DNA of 64,000 nt, taken from the NCBI RefSeq assembly GCF_900143095.1, contig NZ_FRDA01000003.1:186001-250000 (forward strand), in the 5' to 3' direction. Position 1 is the stretch's first letter. Every line of letters starts with the position of its first letter. This stretch comes from Pseudomonas asturiensis (GTDB lineage: Bacteria > Pseudomonadota > Gammaproteobacteria > Pseudomonadales > Pseudomonadaceae). The translations under genes and the position numbers were made by a program. This document shows positions 1-8,342 of the stretch, in pieces. Under the pieces are notes generated by a model. That model was not told where the DNA came from, did no database searches, and worked only from the letters and a program-made list of their open reading frames with translations.

Positions 1-1770
1 GTCGATGTCCTTGATGTCGGTGTCTTTCCAGGCCTGCGGGGTCGCATCCCAGCGCTGAATCCGGCCGGCGTTGATGCCCACCAGCCCGGACCGATCCAGA
101 TTGAGTCGGTCGGCAGGCGCAGGCTCGGTGGTTTGCGTCAGGCCACGTACATTGTCCAGCACCAACGCGTCGGTGAGGTTCCAGCCACTGTCCAGTTGCG
201 CGCGCTGTTCGTCGAGTGCGTGAGAGTGGACGCTGCCAGCGCGATCCTGGACCAGCGCATGCAGGCGGCCGTCATCGCCGCTGATGAACCCGGTGACCAT
301 GCTGTGACTGCCACCGGCCATTAGATAATGTTCGCGCTCAGGCATCAGCCGCAGCAATGGGTCATCACTTTCGAATGCCTGACGATCGGCACTGTAAATC
401 CTGCCCTGAGTGTCGGCGACGAACAGCCGATCCGCGCTCAAACCAACGGCCGCTGCCTCAGACTGTCCGCCGTCGAGCTCCAGTACCTTTTGCCGTTTTG
501 CGCCTCCGATGCCGGGGCTCATGTCCGCCAGCAGGATGGACTGCACATCATCGCCGCTGAGCAGCGCCGCAGTGTTATCCGGCGCAACCGAAAAGGATTT
601 GAGGTCTTTGGCCTCAAGGTGCGGCATCAGCGGGCTGGAAAGGTCGACCAGAACGTCATCGCTTTTTGCGTAGACGGCGCCGTTGCCGCCCATTGTCAGT
701 GCATTGAATGCAATGTCTTCAGTGCCCTCGGGGGCTTTCCAGCTGGCACTGTTCTGATCGAATTCATACAGCCTGTCTTCATGCACCCGCATGCGCTGGC
801 CATCGGGTCCCTGATACACGCCGGTGATGTGGGCGATGTGCGCCTTGCCCGGCAGGCCCTGGGTCGCATTGCCCGCCGGTGCCTGAATGCGGGCCTGCCC
901 GCCGTCACTCTGCAACTTCACCGTCAAGGGATCGCCGCCCTGCAGGTTGGGCAGTTGACCGCTGCTGCGAATCAACGACAGCGAGTCATTGTGCTGATCC
1001 AGATGAAGCAGATGCCCGTCGGATTCGAGCAGCAGATGCTGGTTTGCGTCCGGCCGGCTGTCATGCGCCAGATACGTCTGGCCGGGCTTGGCCAGGATGC
1101 TGTTGAGCAGTGGTCCGACACCGGGCGGGCTGAACGTCGTGAAGTCGGCCTGGCCATTGAGGCCCAGCGCAATCGTATTCTGCGGCTGGGCGAGACGCTC
1201 AAGACGATCCTGCTGCATCTCGAAGCGCCCGCCATTGCTGCGCGACAGTGCGGATGCCAACGTCGATGTGGATTCGGAGTCAGGTGCATATCCGGATAAA
1301 GAGGCGGGTGCAGATGAAGATGCAGAGGCAGATACCGAACGGGGAGGGTGTTCAGGATCAGAGGCATGGCTCAATCCGGACACCGATGAGGATTCGGATC
1401 CGGGTGCATAGCCAGATCCTGATGCATAGACAGACGTCGATGCCGAGACCGATTCGGATTCCGACCCTGGTGCATACCCGGATGAAGAGGCCGATCTCGA
1501 TGAGGACCCAGGCACCGGTGTGCGTATGGGCGTGCTCGTGCTTCTGGCGTTGTTCGTGCCGGTGGCAGTCTGGCGAGGTGGATGAGGCTTCTGGAACAGC
1601 CTTCCAACACCGTGAGCCATCCGCTTGCCGATAGTGCTCAGAGAGTGGGCGCAGCCTTGGGTCGGTCGCCGGGCTCGTTGTTGGTGTACGTCAGTGTTTG
1701 TGCTGGTACTGGCAACCGCTTCTGGCTGCACGTTAAGTCCGGTGTTCCGGTGCGTTGAATTTACGAGCAC
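1..1770 (-). CDS. avrE1: AvrE-family type III effector, N-terminal part (runs off the window)
   Basis: The minus-strand frame is open from position 1 to a GTG at 1770, giving the first 590 residues; AvrE proteins are usually about 1,800 residues, so most of the gene lies outside. AvrE effectors are injected into plant cells, where they promote water-soaking and disease. The sequence shows an early STHRNTG stretch, the SLSTIGKR and GVGRLFQK segments that I recognise from AvrE N-termini, a serine-rich disordered region with three SGYAP[GD]SES copies, and then a long region of short repeats ending in WDATPQAWKDTD near the edge. The GTG start is chosen because an AGGGAG ribosome site lies 8 bases upstream; the first in-frame ATG (1620) would remove conserved N-terminal residues. 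No frameshift or stop was seen. The family call is firm; the exact start is less certain. Confidence 0.9.
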   Translation of the reverse strand, partial: MLVNSTHRNTGLNVQPEAVASTSTNTDVHQQRARRPTQGCAHSLSTIGKRMAHGVGRLFQKPHPPRQTATGTNNARSTSTPIRTPVPGSSSRSASSSGYAPGSESESVSASTSVYASGSGYAPGSESSSVSGLSHASDPEHPPRSVSASASSSAPASLSGYAPDSESTSTLASALSRSNGGRFEMQQDRLERLAQPQNTIALGLNGQADFTTFSPPGVGPLLNSILAKPGQTYLAHDSRPDANQHLLLESDGHLLHLDQHNDSLSLIRSSGQLPNLQGGDPLTVKLQSDGGQARIQAPAGNATQGLPGKAHIAHITGVYQGPDGQRMRVHEDRLYEFDQNSASWKAPEGTEDIAFNALTMGGNGAVYAKSDDVLVDLSSPLMPHLEAKDLKSFSVAPDNTAALLSGDDVQSILLADMSPGIGGAKRQKVLELDGGQSEAAAVGLSADRLFVADTQGRIYSADRQAFESDDPLLRLMPEREHYLMAGGSHSMVTGFISGDDGRLHALVQDRAGSVHSHALDEQRAQLDSGWNLTDALVLDNVRGLTQTTEPAPADRLNLDRSGLVGINAGRIQRWDATPQAWKDTDIKDID

Positions 1771-1834
1771 GCGATTATCTCCCTGTTTGGCCCGATGGAG
1801 CCTTTGACGAATCCCGAGAAGTCTTGCCTGTGTC

Positions 1835-1863
1835 TGAGTGGCAAGGGCGCGGCCGCAGGTTCC
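1835..1863 (-). promoter_or_regulatory. Hrp box for avrE (HrpL-dependent promoter)
   Basis: Read on the minus strand this is GGAACC, 16 bases, then CCACTCA, an exact match to the HrpL (ECF sigma) consensus. It lies about 65 bases upstream of the proposed avrE GTG start and points toward it. Confidence 0.9.
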
Positions 1864-1918
1864 ATGCGATACGTGGCAGGTTGGACGGTCCCGCCCAAGG
1901 GGGAGTGTCCGCCCTCAG

Positions 1919-1946
1919 GGAACCGGAATGCCGGACAAGCCACGTA
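1919..1946 (+). promoter_or_regulatory. Hrp box for hrpH (HrpL-dependent promoter)
   Basis: GGAACC, 15 bases, CCACGTA: an exact Hrp box match ending 29 bases before the hrpH ATG. It sits back-to-back with the avrE Hrp box, so the two divergent effector-locus genes share a short control region. Confidence 0.9.
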
Positions 1947-1975
1947 GGGTCTACACGATCAGGACATCCCCGCTC

Positions 1976-3388
1976 ATGCCAGCCGTTGACCCTCATCTTA
2001 CGAGCCGCCATTCGCTTGCCCGCTCGATTCGCATCGCCGCCCTGGCGCTGGGCTCGTTGTGCGCAGGCTGCCAGTCCGTGGACTACGCCCAGCCGCGCGC
2101 CGAGCGCACCCCAAGGCTCATCGCGGGCCTGAATTACAGCCCCGATGTGTATCCGTCGAGCGGGACATCGCTTGAGGTGCCCGATGATCTGCCTGTCTAT
2201 AACGGGGAAGATGTGTGGCAGCGGGTTGCCCAACGCAGCACGCTGGTAAAAGGTAAGGACATTAACGAACGGATCGCCCGCCAGCGTGACTGGCTGCTGA
2301 GCAACCGTGGCTTTTTGAAAGGTGCCAGTGAGCGAGCCGCGCCCTATCTGCACTTTATTGTCGAGCGTCTGGATGAGCGCAGGATGCCGATGGAGCTGGC
2401 GTTATTGCCGATGATCGAAAGCGCCTACAACCCCATGGCCAACTCGTCGGCCGCTGCGGCGGGTCTATGGCAGTTCATTCCGTCCACGGGACGTGATTTC
2501 AACCTGCATCAGAGCGCGACCTACGACGCCCGGCGTGACGTGGTGGCGTCCAGCAAGGCGGCCATGGATTACCTCACGCGCCTGCACGATGAGTTCGACA
2601 ATGACTGGCTGCTGGCGCTGGCCGCCTACAATTGCGGAGAGGGCACTGTGGGCCGGGCGGTCGAAGCCAATCGACGGCGTGGACTGCCCACCGATTACTG
2701 GAGCCTGTCGCTGCCCAGGGAAACCCAGGACTATGTGCCGCGCCTGCTCGCGCTGTCGTTGCTGGTGCGCAATCCGGAAGCCTACGGTGTGAAGCTGACA
2801 CCGGTCGCCAATACAGCGTATTTCGACGTGGTTGAACTCAATCATGCCGTGGACATTCCCCGGCTGGCTGCCACCGCAGGCGTGGATGAAGGGCAGTTGT
2901 TGAGGCTCAACTCAGCCTTTTTGCGCAAGAAGACCCCGGACGGTCCGGGGCGACTGCTGGTGCCCAAGACTCAAAAGCAGCTGCTGACTGCCAGTCTGGC
3001 GCGTATGAGGGGAGAGCCGTCCTGGGTGGCGCCTGCACCTGTATCTGAACCCGCATCTGCACCTGCACCTGTAGCACCTCCTGTCATGCCGCAGCGGGTA
3101 GCGGAACGGGGGCCGGTTCCCAAGGTTGTGAAGTCGGTTCCCGTCGTCATGGAGCGGCCAACGCCAACGCCAACACCGTCCGTTGTACCTGAACCTGCGC
3201 CGCAGCGACCCATGCCTGAGACTGTCGCTGACCGTTCATCACCCGTTTCACCACCGCCCGTCGCTGTGGAGCGGACACCTCAACCCTCACCACCTCCCGT
3301 GGTCGAGAATCGGGAGCGTCGCACGCAGCCGGAAGTGCTGCGAGCAGGTCCGCGTGTTGTGGTGCTTGCGAGTGATCCACGCCAGTAG
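1976..3388 (+). CDS. hrpH: HrpH, T3SS-associated lytic transglycosylase (CEL ORF1)
   Basis: Encodes 470 residues. By homology it cleaves peptidoglycan glycan strands, helping the secretion machine or effectors cross the cell wall. The N-terminus has a hydrophobic export segment (about residues 17-32) ending in an imperfect lipobox at Cys32. An MltD-like family 1 transglycosylase domain follows: catalytic Glu148 in MIESAY, GLWQF at 163-167 and AYNCGEG at 217-223. After about residue 335 comes a long proline-rich tail that lacks recognisable LysM repeats. The ATG at 1976 is chosen because longer in-frame starts would place the Hrp box inside the gene. It is divergent from avrE, the classic arrangement at the conserved effector locus. 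Confidence 0.92.
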   Translation: MPAVDPHLTSRHSLARSIRIAALALGSLCAGCQSVDYAQPRAERTPRLIAGLNYSPDVYPSSGTSLEVPDDLPVYNGEDVWQRVAQRSTLVKGKDINERIARQRDWLLSNRGFLKGASERAAPYLHFIVERLDERRMPMELALLPMIESAYNPMANSSAAAAGLWQFIPSTGRDFNLHQSATYDARRDVVASSKAAMDYLTRLHDEFDNDWLLALAAYNCGEGTVGRAVEANRRRGLPTDYWSLSLPRETQDYVPRLLALSLLVRNPEAYGVKLTPVANTAYFDVVELNHAVDIPRLAATAGVDEGQLLRLNSAFLRKKTPDGPGRLLVPKTQKQLLTASLARMRGEPSWVAPAPVSEPASAPAPVAPPVMPQRVAERGPVPKVVKSVPVVMERPTPTPTPSVVPEPAPQRPMPETVADRSSPVSPPPVAVERTPQPSPPPVVENRERRTQPEVLRAGPRVVVLASDPRQ

Positions 3389-3626
3389 ATTGCGCGCGAC
3401 AGGTACCCGCGATATCCCTCAGGTGCGCCCTTTTTTGGTGCCTTTGTCGGCTGCCAAGTCGATTTGTAACGGCTTAAATACAACGCTTGGCCTTGCTGAG
3501 CCTGCCTGCCATATGCCGTATCCATAGCTGGATGGGTCATTTAACTATCGAAAAACTCGGTTAATAAGATGAGCTTTTTAGATGTTTTGTGTCGGCATCT
3601 TTACACACATTTAGAAACATTCGGTT

Positions 3627-3640
3627 GATGGGATCCCATC
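3627..3640. repeat. 14-base perfect palindrome
   Basis: GATGGGATCCCATC reads the same on both strands. It lies about 240 bases after hrpH and 815 bases before hrpR. It could be an operator for a dimeric regulator, but no binding protein can be assigned from sequence. Confidence 0.5.
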
Positions 3641-4262
3641 TGCAAGCCTGATGACCACAAGATTTATTGAACTTTTTTACAAAGCCACTGAGCGGGTTCG
3701 CGCTGAATCCTTTCTGCTCAATTTACTCTTCTTTTTGGCCTGACCTTTTAGGTGCGTGCGCCCCACGCGTTCGGATTGCCGAATGGTTGATGGCATAAAG
3801 GTATCACTCTTGGCCTCGTGTAACCCTTGTGGGTCAATAGGGCGGGAGCGTGACGTCGTCCGGCGTTCGGAAAACCGACTGCTTTCGGTGTCACGCACTT
3901 CTAACTAAATGCCGATAACATCATTATATTGAAGTGTGTTTCTTTTTTATGACATGTCTTTGTTTGGGGGGGCGGTGAACAGTATGTCGCCATAAAGGCG
4001 CTGTTTAATTCATCATGTCTTTTAGTTGGGTGTTTAAGCGCGCCGTCTTTAACGTGCGCTCTTTTACTGCCTGGATTCTGGCAAGTTGTTTCAAGTGAGA
4101 GTCGCCTCTGGATTACCGTAGGTCTGCTCGGTTTTGGGGCGTCAACCGACCAGGTGCGGCTGAGAATGCTTCTTGACAAACGTCTGCGTAGGCCCGTCCT
4201 GGGCCGTGAAACCGGCGTAGGGGGCGGTTTGTAGCCATCTAACTGGTTGAGAAACCTCAAAT

Positions 4263-4285
4263 AACGATAGTTTAAAATAATCGTT
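4263..4285. repeat. Inverted repeat AACGAT-N11-ATCGTT upstream of hrpR
   Basis: Six-base arms separated by an A+T-rich 11-base spacer, about 170 bases before the hrpR start. The form fits a dimeric regulator site in the hrpRS promoter, but the sequence does not match a site I can name, including the RhpR GTATC-N6-GATAC element. Confidence 0.35.
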
Positions 4286-4455
4286 TGAAAAGACTCGCTC
4301 TATCAATGCGTCATTCTTTGTAGGATGATGCTACTTTGATATTATTTTCTGAATGTGTGACTCTTTTCTCAGTGCGTGGGGAACTAAATCCATATATTCG
4401 TGCCTTGTAAGTCGTGGTATTACTAGTGCGCCTGCATCCACAGTGAGAGTGAGCA

Positions 4456-5388
4456 ATGAACGCAAAAGGCGATGTAAGCGGCCGAGGATGTCATCCAGAT
4501 AGTGCATTGTCGGCCTTTCATGAAATTGCAATGAATAGCGCAGTACTGGATATGGACTTGCTGTTGTGCGGGGAGACCGGGACCGGCAAGGACACCCTGG
4601 CCAACCGCATCCACGCGCTCTCCAATCGGCCGGGCGCGTTCATCGGTATGAATTGCGCGGCCATCCCGGAGTCGCTGGCCGAAAGCCAGCTATTCGGCGT
4701 GGTCAACGGGGCGTTCACGGGCGTTTGCCGCTCCCGGGAGGGCTACATCGAAGCCGCTCAGGGCGGCACGCTGTACCTGGACGAAATCGACAGCATGCCG
4801 ATGAGCCTGCAAGCCAAGCTTTTGCGTGTACTGGAGTGTCGAGGCGTTGAACGCCTGGGCTCGACGGCATTCATTCCCGTGGATTTGCGAGTGATTGCCT
4901 CCGCCCAGCGGCCTCTGGATGAACTGGTGGAACAAGGACTTTTTCGGCGCGACCTGTTCTTCAGGCTCAATGCACTGACGCTGCAGCTGCCAGCGTTGCG
5001 TACACGTCGCGAACATATTTTGCCGTTGTTCGACCAGTTCACCCAGAGCATCGCGCAGGATTTCGGAAGGCCTGCTCCGACGCTGGACAGCGCCCGTGTG
5101 TTGATGCTCCTCAGTCATGACTGGCCTGGCAACATTCGGGAGCTCAAGTCGTCTGCCAAACGGTTTGTGCTGGGTCTCCCTCTTCTCGGCGCAGAGCCGC
5201 CCGAGGTCCGGGATTCAGCCATGTGCCTGCGGACACAACTGCGTGTCATCGAAAAAAGGCTCATCCAGGACGCCTTCAAGCGGCACCGTCACAATGTCGA
5301 TGCTGTGCTGCAGGAACTCGAACTGCCCCGACGCACCCTGTACCACCGCATGAAGGAGCTGGGCGTGGCTGGCCACATCGCCGCCTGA
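4456..5388 (+). CDS. hrpR: HrpR, sigma-54 enhancer-binding activator
   Basis: Encodes 310 residues. With HrpS it forms a hetero-oligomeric AAA+ activator that opens the sigma-54 promoter of hrpL. Walker A is GETGTGKD at 39-46, the sigma-54-contacting loop is GAFTGV at 85-90 (Val replaces the usual Ala), and Walker B is LYLDEID at 106-112. The C-terminus carries a Fis-type helix-turn-helix (LELPRRTLYHRMKEL). There is no N-terminal receiver domain, as usual for this protein, so phosphorylation control is not expected. hrpS follows 63 bases downstream and is clearly a paralogue. Confidence 0.95.
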   Translation: MNAKGDVSGRGCHPDSALSAFHEIAMNSAVLDMDLLLCGETGTGKDTLANRIHALSNRPGAFIGMNCAAIPESLAESQLFGVVNGAFTGVCRSREGYIEAAQGGTLYLDEIDSMPMSLQAKLLRVLECRGVERLGSTAFIPVDLRVIASAQRPLDELVEQGLFRRDLFFRLNALTLQLPALRTRREHILPLFDQFTQSIAQDFGRPAPTLDSARVLMLLSHDWPGNIRELKSSAKRFVLGLPLLGAEPPEVRDSAMCLRTQLRVIEKRLIQDAFKRHRHNVDAVLQELELPRRTLYHRMKELGVAGHIAA

Positions 5389-5451
5389 CGCCTGATCTGG
5401 GTTTCCGATCCGAGTTTGTGTAATCCGGCTACTCATAGTGTGGGGTCATGG

Positions 5452-6360
5452 ATGAGCGTTGATGTGGGTTTTGATGATGATTTCGATGACGAGCGTGTGC
5501 CGAATCTGGGAATTGTCGCTGAAAGCATTTCGCACCTGGGGATCGACGTGTTGCTGTCGGGGGAAACCGGTACGGGCAAGGACACCATTGCCAAACGCAT
5601 CCATGCGATGTCCGGGCGCAAAGGACGTCTGGTCGCGATGAACTGTGCGGCCATTCCGGAAACCCTGGCGGAAAGCGAACTGTTCGGCGTGGTCAGTGGC
5701 GCCTACACCGGCGCCGATCGCTCACGGGTCGGTTACATCGAAGCGGCGCATGGCGGTACTTTGTACCTGGATGAGATCGATAGCATGCCCCTGAGCCTGC
5801 AGGCCAAGCTGCTGCGAGTGCTGGAAACCCGTTCAATCGAGCGCCTGGGTTCCACGTCGAGCATCAAGCTCGACATCTGCGTGATCGCGTCGGCCCAGCG
5901 CTCGCTGGACAATGCGGTGGAAGAGGGCGCCTTTCGCCGCGACCTGTATTTTCGCCTCAATGTCCTGACGCTCAAGTTACCGCCGCTGCGCACCCAGCAT
6001 GAGCGCATCGTGCCCCTGTTCATCCGTTTCGCGAACGTCGCTGCCAATGAATTGAACGTGACAGCGCCCAGAGTGTGTTCGTTGTTGCAGCAAACCCTGC
6101 TCGACCATGACTGGCCTGGCAACATTCGTGAACTCAAGGCCGCTGCCAAGCGCTTCGTGCTCGGCCTGCCATTGCTGGGAATCGAGGCTTCGGATGACGA
6201 GCGCCAGAACTGTGGGCTCAAATCGCAGCTGCGGTGCATCGAGAAAGTCCTGATTCAGGAGTCGCTCAAGCGCCATCGCAACTGTGTCGATGCGGTCAGT
6301 CAGGAGCTGGACATGCCGCGCCGCACGCTCTACAGGCGCATCAAGGAATTGCAGATCTGA
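5452..6360 (+). CDS. hrpS: HrpS, sigma-54 enhancer-binding activator
   Basis: Encodes 302 residues, the standard HrpS length when started at ATG 5452; an in-frame upstream start would only add 12 poorly conserved residues. Partner of HrpR in activating hrpL, and the target of the anti-activator HrpV encoded later in the cluster. Walker A GETGTGKD is at 37-44, the GAYTGA loop at 83-88 and Walker B LYLDEID at 104-110, with a C-terminal Fis-type helix-turn-helix (MPRRTLYRRIKEL). No receiver domain is present. The Hrp box for hrpA begins only 17 bases after the stop codon. Confidence 0.95.
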   Translation: MSVDVGFDDDFDDERVPNLGIVAESISHLGIDVLLSGETGTGKDTIAKRIHAMSGRKGRLVAMNCAAIPETLAESELFGVVSGAYTGADRSRVGYIEAAHGGTLYLDEIDSMPLSLQAKLLRVLETRSIERLGSTSSIKLDICVIASAQRSLDNAVEEGAFRRDLYFRLNVLTLKLPPLRTQHERIVPLFIRFANVAANELNVTAPRVCSLLQQTLLDHDWPGNIRELKAAAKRFVLGLPLLGIEASDDERQNCGLKSQLRCIEKVLIQESLKRHRNCVDAVSQELDMPRRTLYRRIKELQI

Positions 6361-6376
6361 TTTTTGCATCGGGCCT

Positions 6377-6405
6377 GGAACCGATCTGCCAGTCGTTGCC
6401 ACCTA
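6377..6405 (+). promoter_or_regulatory. Hrp box for the hrpA operon
   Basis: GGAACC, 16 bases, CCACCTA, ending 45 bases before the hrpA ATG. It is an exact consensus match and should drive hrpA-hrpZ-hrpB-hrcJ-hrpD-hrpE. Confidence 0.93.
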
Positions 6406-6450
6406 TCTGTACCAAGCAATCACGCTGGTTACGATAAGGGGTTTCACATC

Positions 6451-6792
6451 ATGGTCGCACCTGTAGGTCTCACCTCGAAAATCACCAACATGTTCAACAG
6501 CGGCGTCAGTGCTGCGGGCGGAGTGGCGCAGGGCGTGAACACCGTCTCCTCCACGGCTCAACTGCAGGGTGCAATCCTCAAGGGCACCGGCGGCAGCGCA
6601 GCAGTCGATGCGCAGGAACGCTCCAGCCGCGAGCAGGATGCCAACCAGGCCAAGCTGATCGACATGCAGTCCAAGGAAACGATCAAGAAGCAGACCATGG
6701 ACGTGCTCAACGCCATCCAGTCCGGCAAGGACGACTCGTCGAACAAGAAAATCAGTGCCACGGCGCAGACGACCAAAGGTATCAGTTACTAA
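6451..6792 (+). CDS. hrpA: HrpA, Hrp pilus subunit (pilin)
   Basis: Encodes 113 residues, the usual size for P. syringae HrpA. It is secreted and polymerises into the extracellular Hrp pilus through which effectors pass. The N-terminal half (MVAPVGLTSKITNMFNSG) is variable between strains, while the C-terminal half (KKQTMDVLNAIQSGKDDSSNKKISATAQ, ending KGISY) is the conserved polymerising part. The ATG at 6451 gives the known N-terminus; the longer open frame would overlap the promoter. A perfect hairpin lies between hrpA and hrpZ. Confidence 0.95.
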   Translation: MVAPVGLTSKITNMFNSGVSAAGGVAQGVNTVSSTAQLQGAILKGTGGSAAVDAQERSSREQDANQAKLIDMQSKETIKKQTMDVLNAIQSGKDDSSNKKISATAQTTKGISY

Positions 6793-6804
6793 TTCTTTCT
6801 GATT

Positions 6805-6824
6805 GCCCCCTCGTCAGAGGGGGC
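6805..6824 (+). terminator. hrpA-hrpZ intercistronic hairpin (attenuator-like)
   Basis: Perfect 8-base stem GCCCCCTC/GAGGGGGC with a four-base loop and no T-run. It could stabilise the hrpA message or partly stop transcription so that pilin is made in excess over downstream products. The role is inferred; the stem is seen directly. Confidence 0.7.
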
Positions 6825-6847
6825 CGCTACCTTAGGATGGGTGTTTC

Positions 6848-7930
6848 ATGCAAAGTCTCAACAGCGCCAACCCGCTTCTTCAAGCTTCGGCTTCACTTTT
6901 CACCCTGCCGCTCCAGAGCAAGGACTACAGCAGCACCACTCAGTCCAGCAAACCGCTGCAGGACGTGGTCGAGCAGCTTATCCAGGCCCTGACCAAAAAC
7001 GGTCAACTGGACGAAAGCTCGCCATTGGGCAAGATGCTCGCCAAGGCGATGAGCGCCGAGGGCAAGTCCGCAGGCATCGAAGGCCTCAAGATCGCGCTCG
7101 ACAAACTGATTCACGACAAGCTCGGCGATAATTTCGGCGCCTCGGCCGGTACAGGGGCGGGCGGTGGCGGTGCTGGCTCTGGCGGCGTGGGTGGTGCAGG
7201 TGGCGCAGATGCCGGTCAGTCCGACCTGATGAACCAGGTGTTGAACGGCCTTGGCAAAGCGGCACTGGATGATTTGCTGACCAAACAGACCGACGGGACC
7301 AACTTCTCCCAGGACGACATGCCGATGCTTGAACAGATCGCGCAGTTCATGGACGACAACAAGGCCGCATTTCCGACGCCGGACTCGGGTTCGTGGATGA
7401 ACGAACTCAAGGAAGATAACTTCCTGGACGGTAATGAGACCGCTCAATTTCGCTCTGCGCTGGACATCATCGGTCAGCAGCTCGGCAAACAGCAGAGCGA
7501 TGCCAGCGGCGTTGGTAATACAGCCGGCGGTGGCCTGGGCTCCCCGGTAACGGACGCGGCCAGTTCGCCTGATTCACTGACCGATCCTGCTGCTAATACC
7601 ACCCCGAATGCTACGGGCGGCGATGGCTTGGGCCAACTGTTGGGTGAGCTGGTGGAGCGCGGCCTGCAATCGGTGCTGTCCGAAGGTGGCGGTCTGGGCA
7701 CTCCCGTCGGTACTTCGCCGCAATCGGGCGCGACGCCCGCGGGCAACTCGCCGACCTCCGATCTCGGCCAACTGCTCGGTGGGCTGCTCGAACGAGGGCT
7801 GGAAGTGACGCTGCAAGGCAACGCCGGTGTCAATGGTGGCGGGGCAGATCTGCAGGCCAGTGCTGCGCAAACTGCTGCACAGATCATCAACACCCTGCTG
7901 CAAGGCGCCCAGAACCCGACGTTGTCCTGA
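6848..7930 (+). CDS. hrpZ: HrpZ harpin
   Basis: Encodes 360 residues. Harpins are heat-stable, glycine-rich, cysteine-free proteins secreted by the T3SS that act in the apoplast and at membranes and can elicit the hypersensitive response. No cysteine is present. A glycine-rich run lies at about residues 101-122, and the family blocks [31 protein letters not shown] and LDIIGQQLG are all present. Two similar modules near the C-terminus ([16 protein letters not shown] and [16 protein letters not shown]) form an internal repeat. It is somewhat longer than the 341-residue form I recall for pv. syringae and closer in style to the pv. tomato type. Confidence 0.95.
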   Translation: MQSLNSANPLLQASASLFTLPLQSKDYSSTTQSSKPLQDVVEQLIQALTKNGQLDESSPLGKMLAKAMSAEGKSAGIEGLKIALDKLIHDKLGDNFGASAGTGAGGGGAGSGGVGGAGGADAGQSDLMNQVLNGLGKAALDDLLTKQTDGTNFSQDDMPMLEQIAQFMDDNKAAFPTPDSGSWMNELKEDNFLDGNETAQFRSALDIIGQQLGKQQSDASGVGNTAGGGLGSPVTDAASSPDSLTDPAANTTPNATGGDGLGQLLGELVERGLQSVLSEGGGLGTPVGTSPQSGATPAGNSPTSDLGQLLGGLLERGLEVTLQGNAGVNGGGADLQASAAQTAAQIINTLLQGAQNPTLS

Positions 7931-7958
7931 CTTGAAAACCGCCTGACGGAGAGCCCTC

Positions 7959-8333
7959 GTGACCATTTCCCACCTCAGTAACCTCAAAAGCGCCACGCCG
8001 GAATCTGGGCTGGATGTGCATCAGGGGCTCGTTTCCGAGCCTGTACAGGCGGATGTCGACCTGTTCAACGCGGCCATACGACCGGATAACGTGCGTCCGA
8101 CCTCTCACCTGTCTGATCAGGTTGCCAACGCGCTGTCCGATCGTTTGAGCGACACCGAGAAACTGTCGCAGCAGGCGCTGCGCAAAATGAAGAAAGTCGC
8201 AGGTTCCGAAGACGGCGCAGACATCATCGAGATGGGCCGTGCGTTGTCGCAGTGTTCGTTGCAAATGGCGCTGACGACCAAGGTCGTGAGCAAGAGCGCC
8301 CAGGCGCTCGACAAGTTGACCAACCTGCAGTAG
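7959..8333 (+). CDS. hrpB: HrpB, T3SS inner-rod protein (SctI family)
   Basis: Encodes 124 residues from a GTG start with a purine-rich upstream site (ACGGAGAG). HrpB-type proteins form the short inner rod connecting the basal body to the pilus. The C-terminal half is predicted helical (KLSQQALRKMKKVAG, then SLQMALTTKVVSKSAQALDKLTNLQ), as in SctI proteins. It lies between hrpZ and hrcJ with short gaps, in the standard operon position. The call rests mainly on position and general form. Confidence 0.88.
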   Translation: MTISHLSNLKSATPESGLDVHQGLVSEPVQADVDLFNAAIRPDNVRPTSHLSDQVANALSDRLSDTEKLSQQALRKMKKVAGSEDGADIIEMGRALSQCSLQMALTTKVVSKSAQALDKLTNLQ

Positions 8334-8342
8334 AGGTTTTCC

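Larger units (their letters stand above)
3389..4455 (+). other. Long gene-free region upstream of hrpR (hrpRS control region)
   Basis: About 1.07 kb with no convincing gene. Short open frames on the minus strand (3677-3898 and 3901-4260) have unconvincing composition and no recognisable protein. The DNA is visibly more A+T-rich than the flanking genes, especially 3540-3670 and 4240-4400. It holds a 14-base perfect palindrome (3627-3640) and a smaller inverted repeat nearer hrpR. The hrpRS promoter should lie here; I could not fix its -35/-10. A TTGACA at about 4174 has no good -10 partner. Confidence 0.6.

Noticed and set aside
328..1299. Plus-strand 323-codon open frame
   Set aside because: It is the exact complement frame of avrE, which has clear family sequence on the minus strand; the plus-strand product has no sensible features.
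3800..3816. RhpR-type GTATC-N6-GATAC element in the hrpR upstream region
   Set aside because: GTATC occurs but the inverted partner is missing at the required spacing.
3901..4260. 119-codon minus-strand open frame in the hrpH-hrpR gap
   Set aside because: No ribosome site or recognisable domain; composition is Arg/Pro/Thr-rich and unlike the real genes here.
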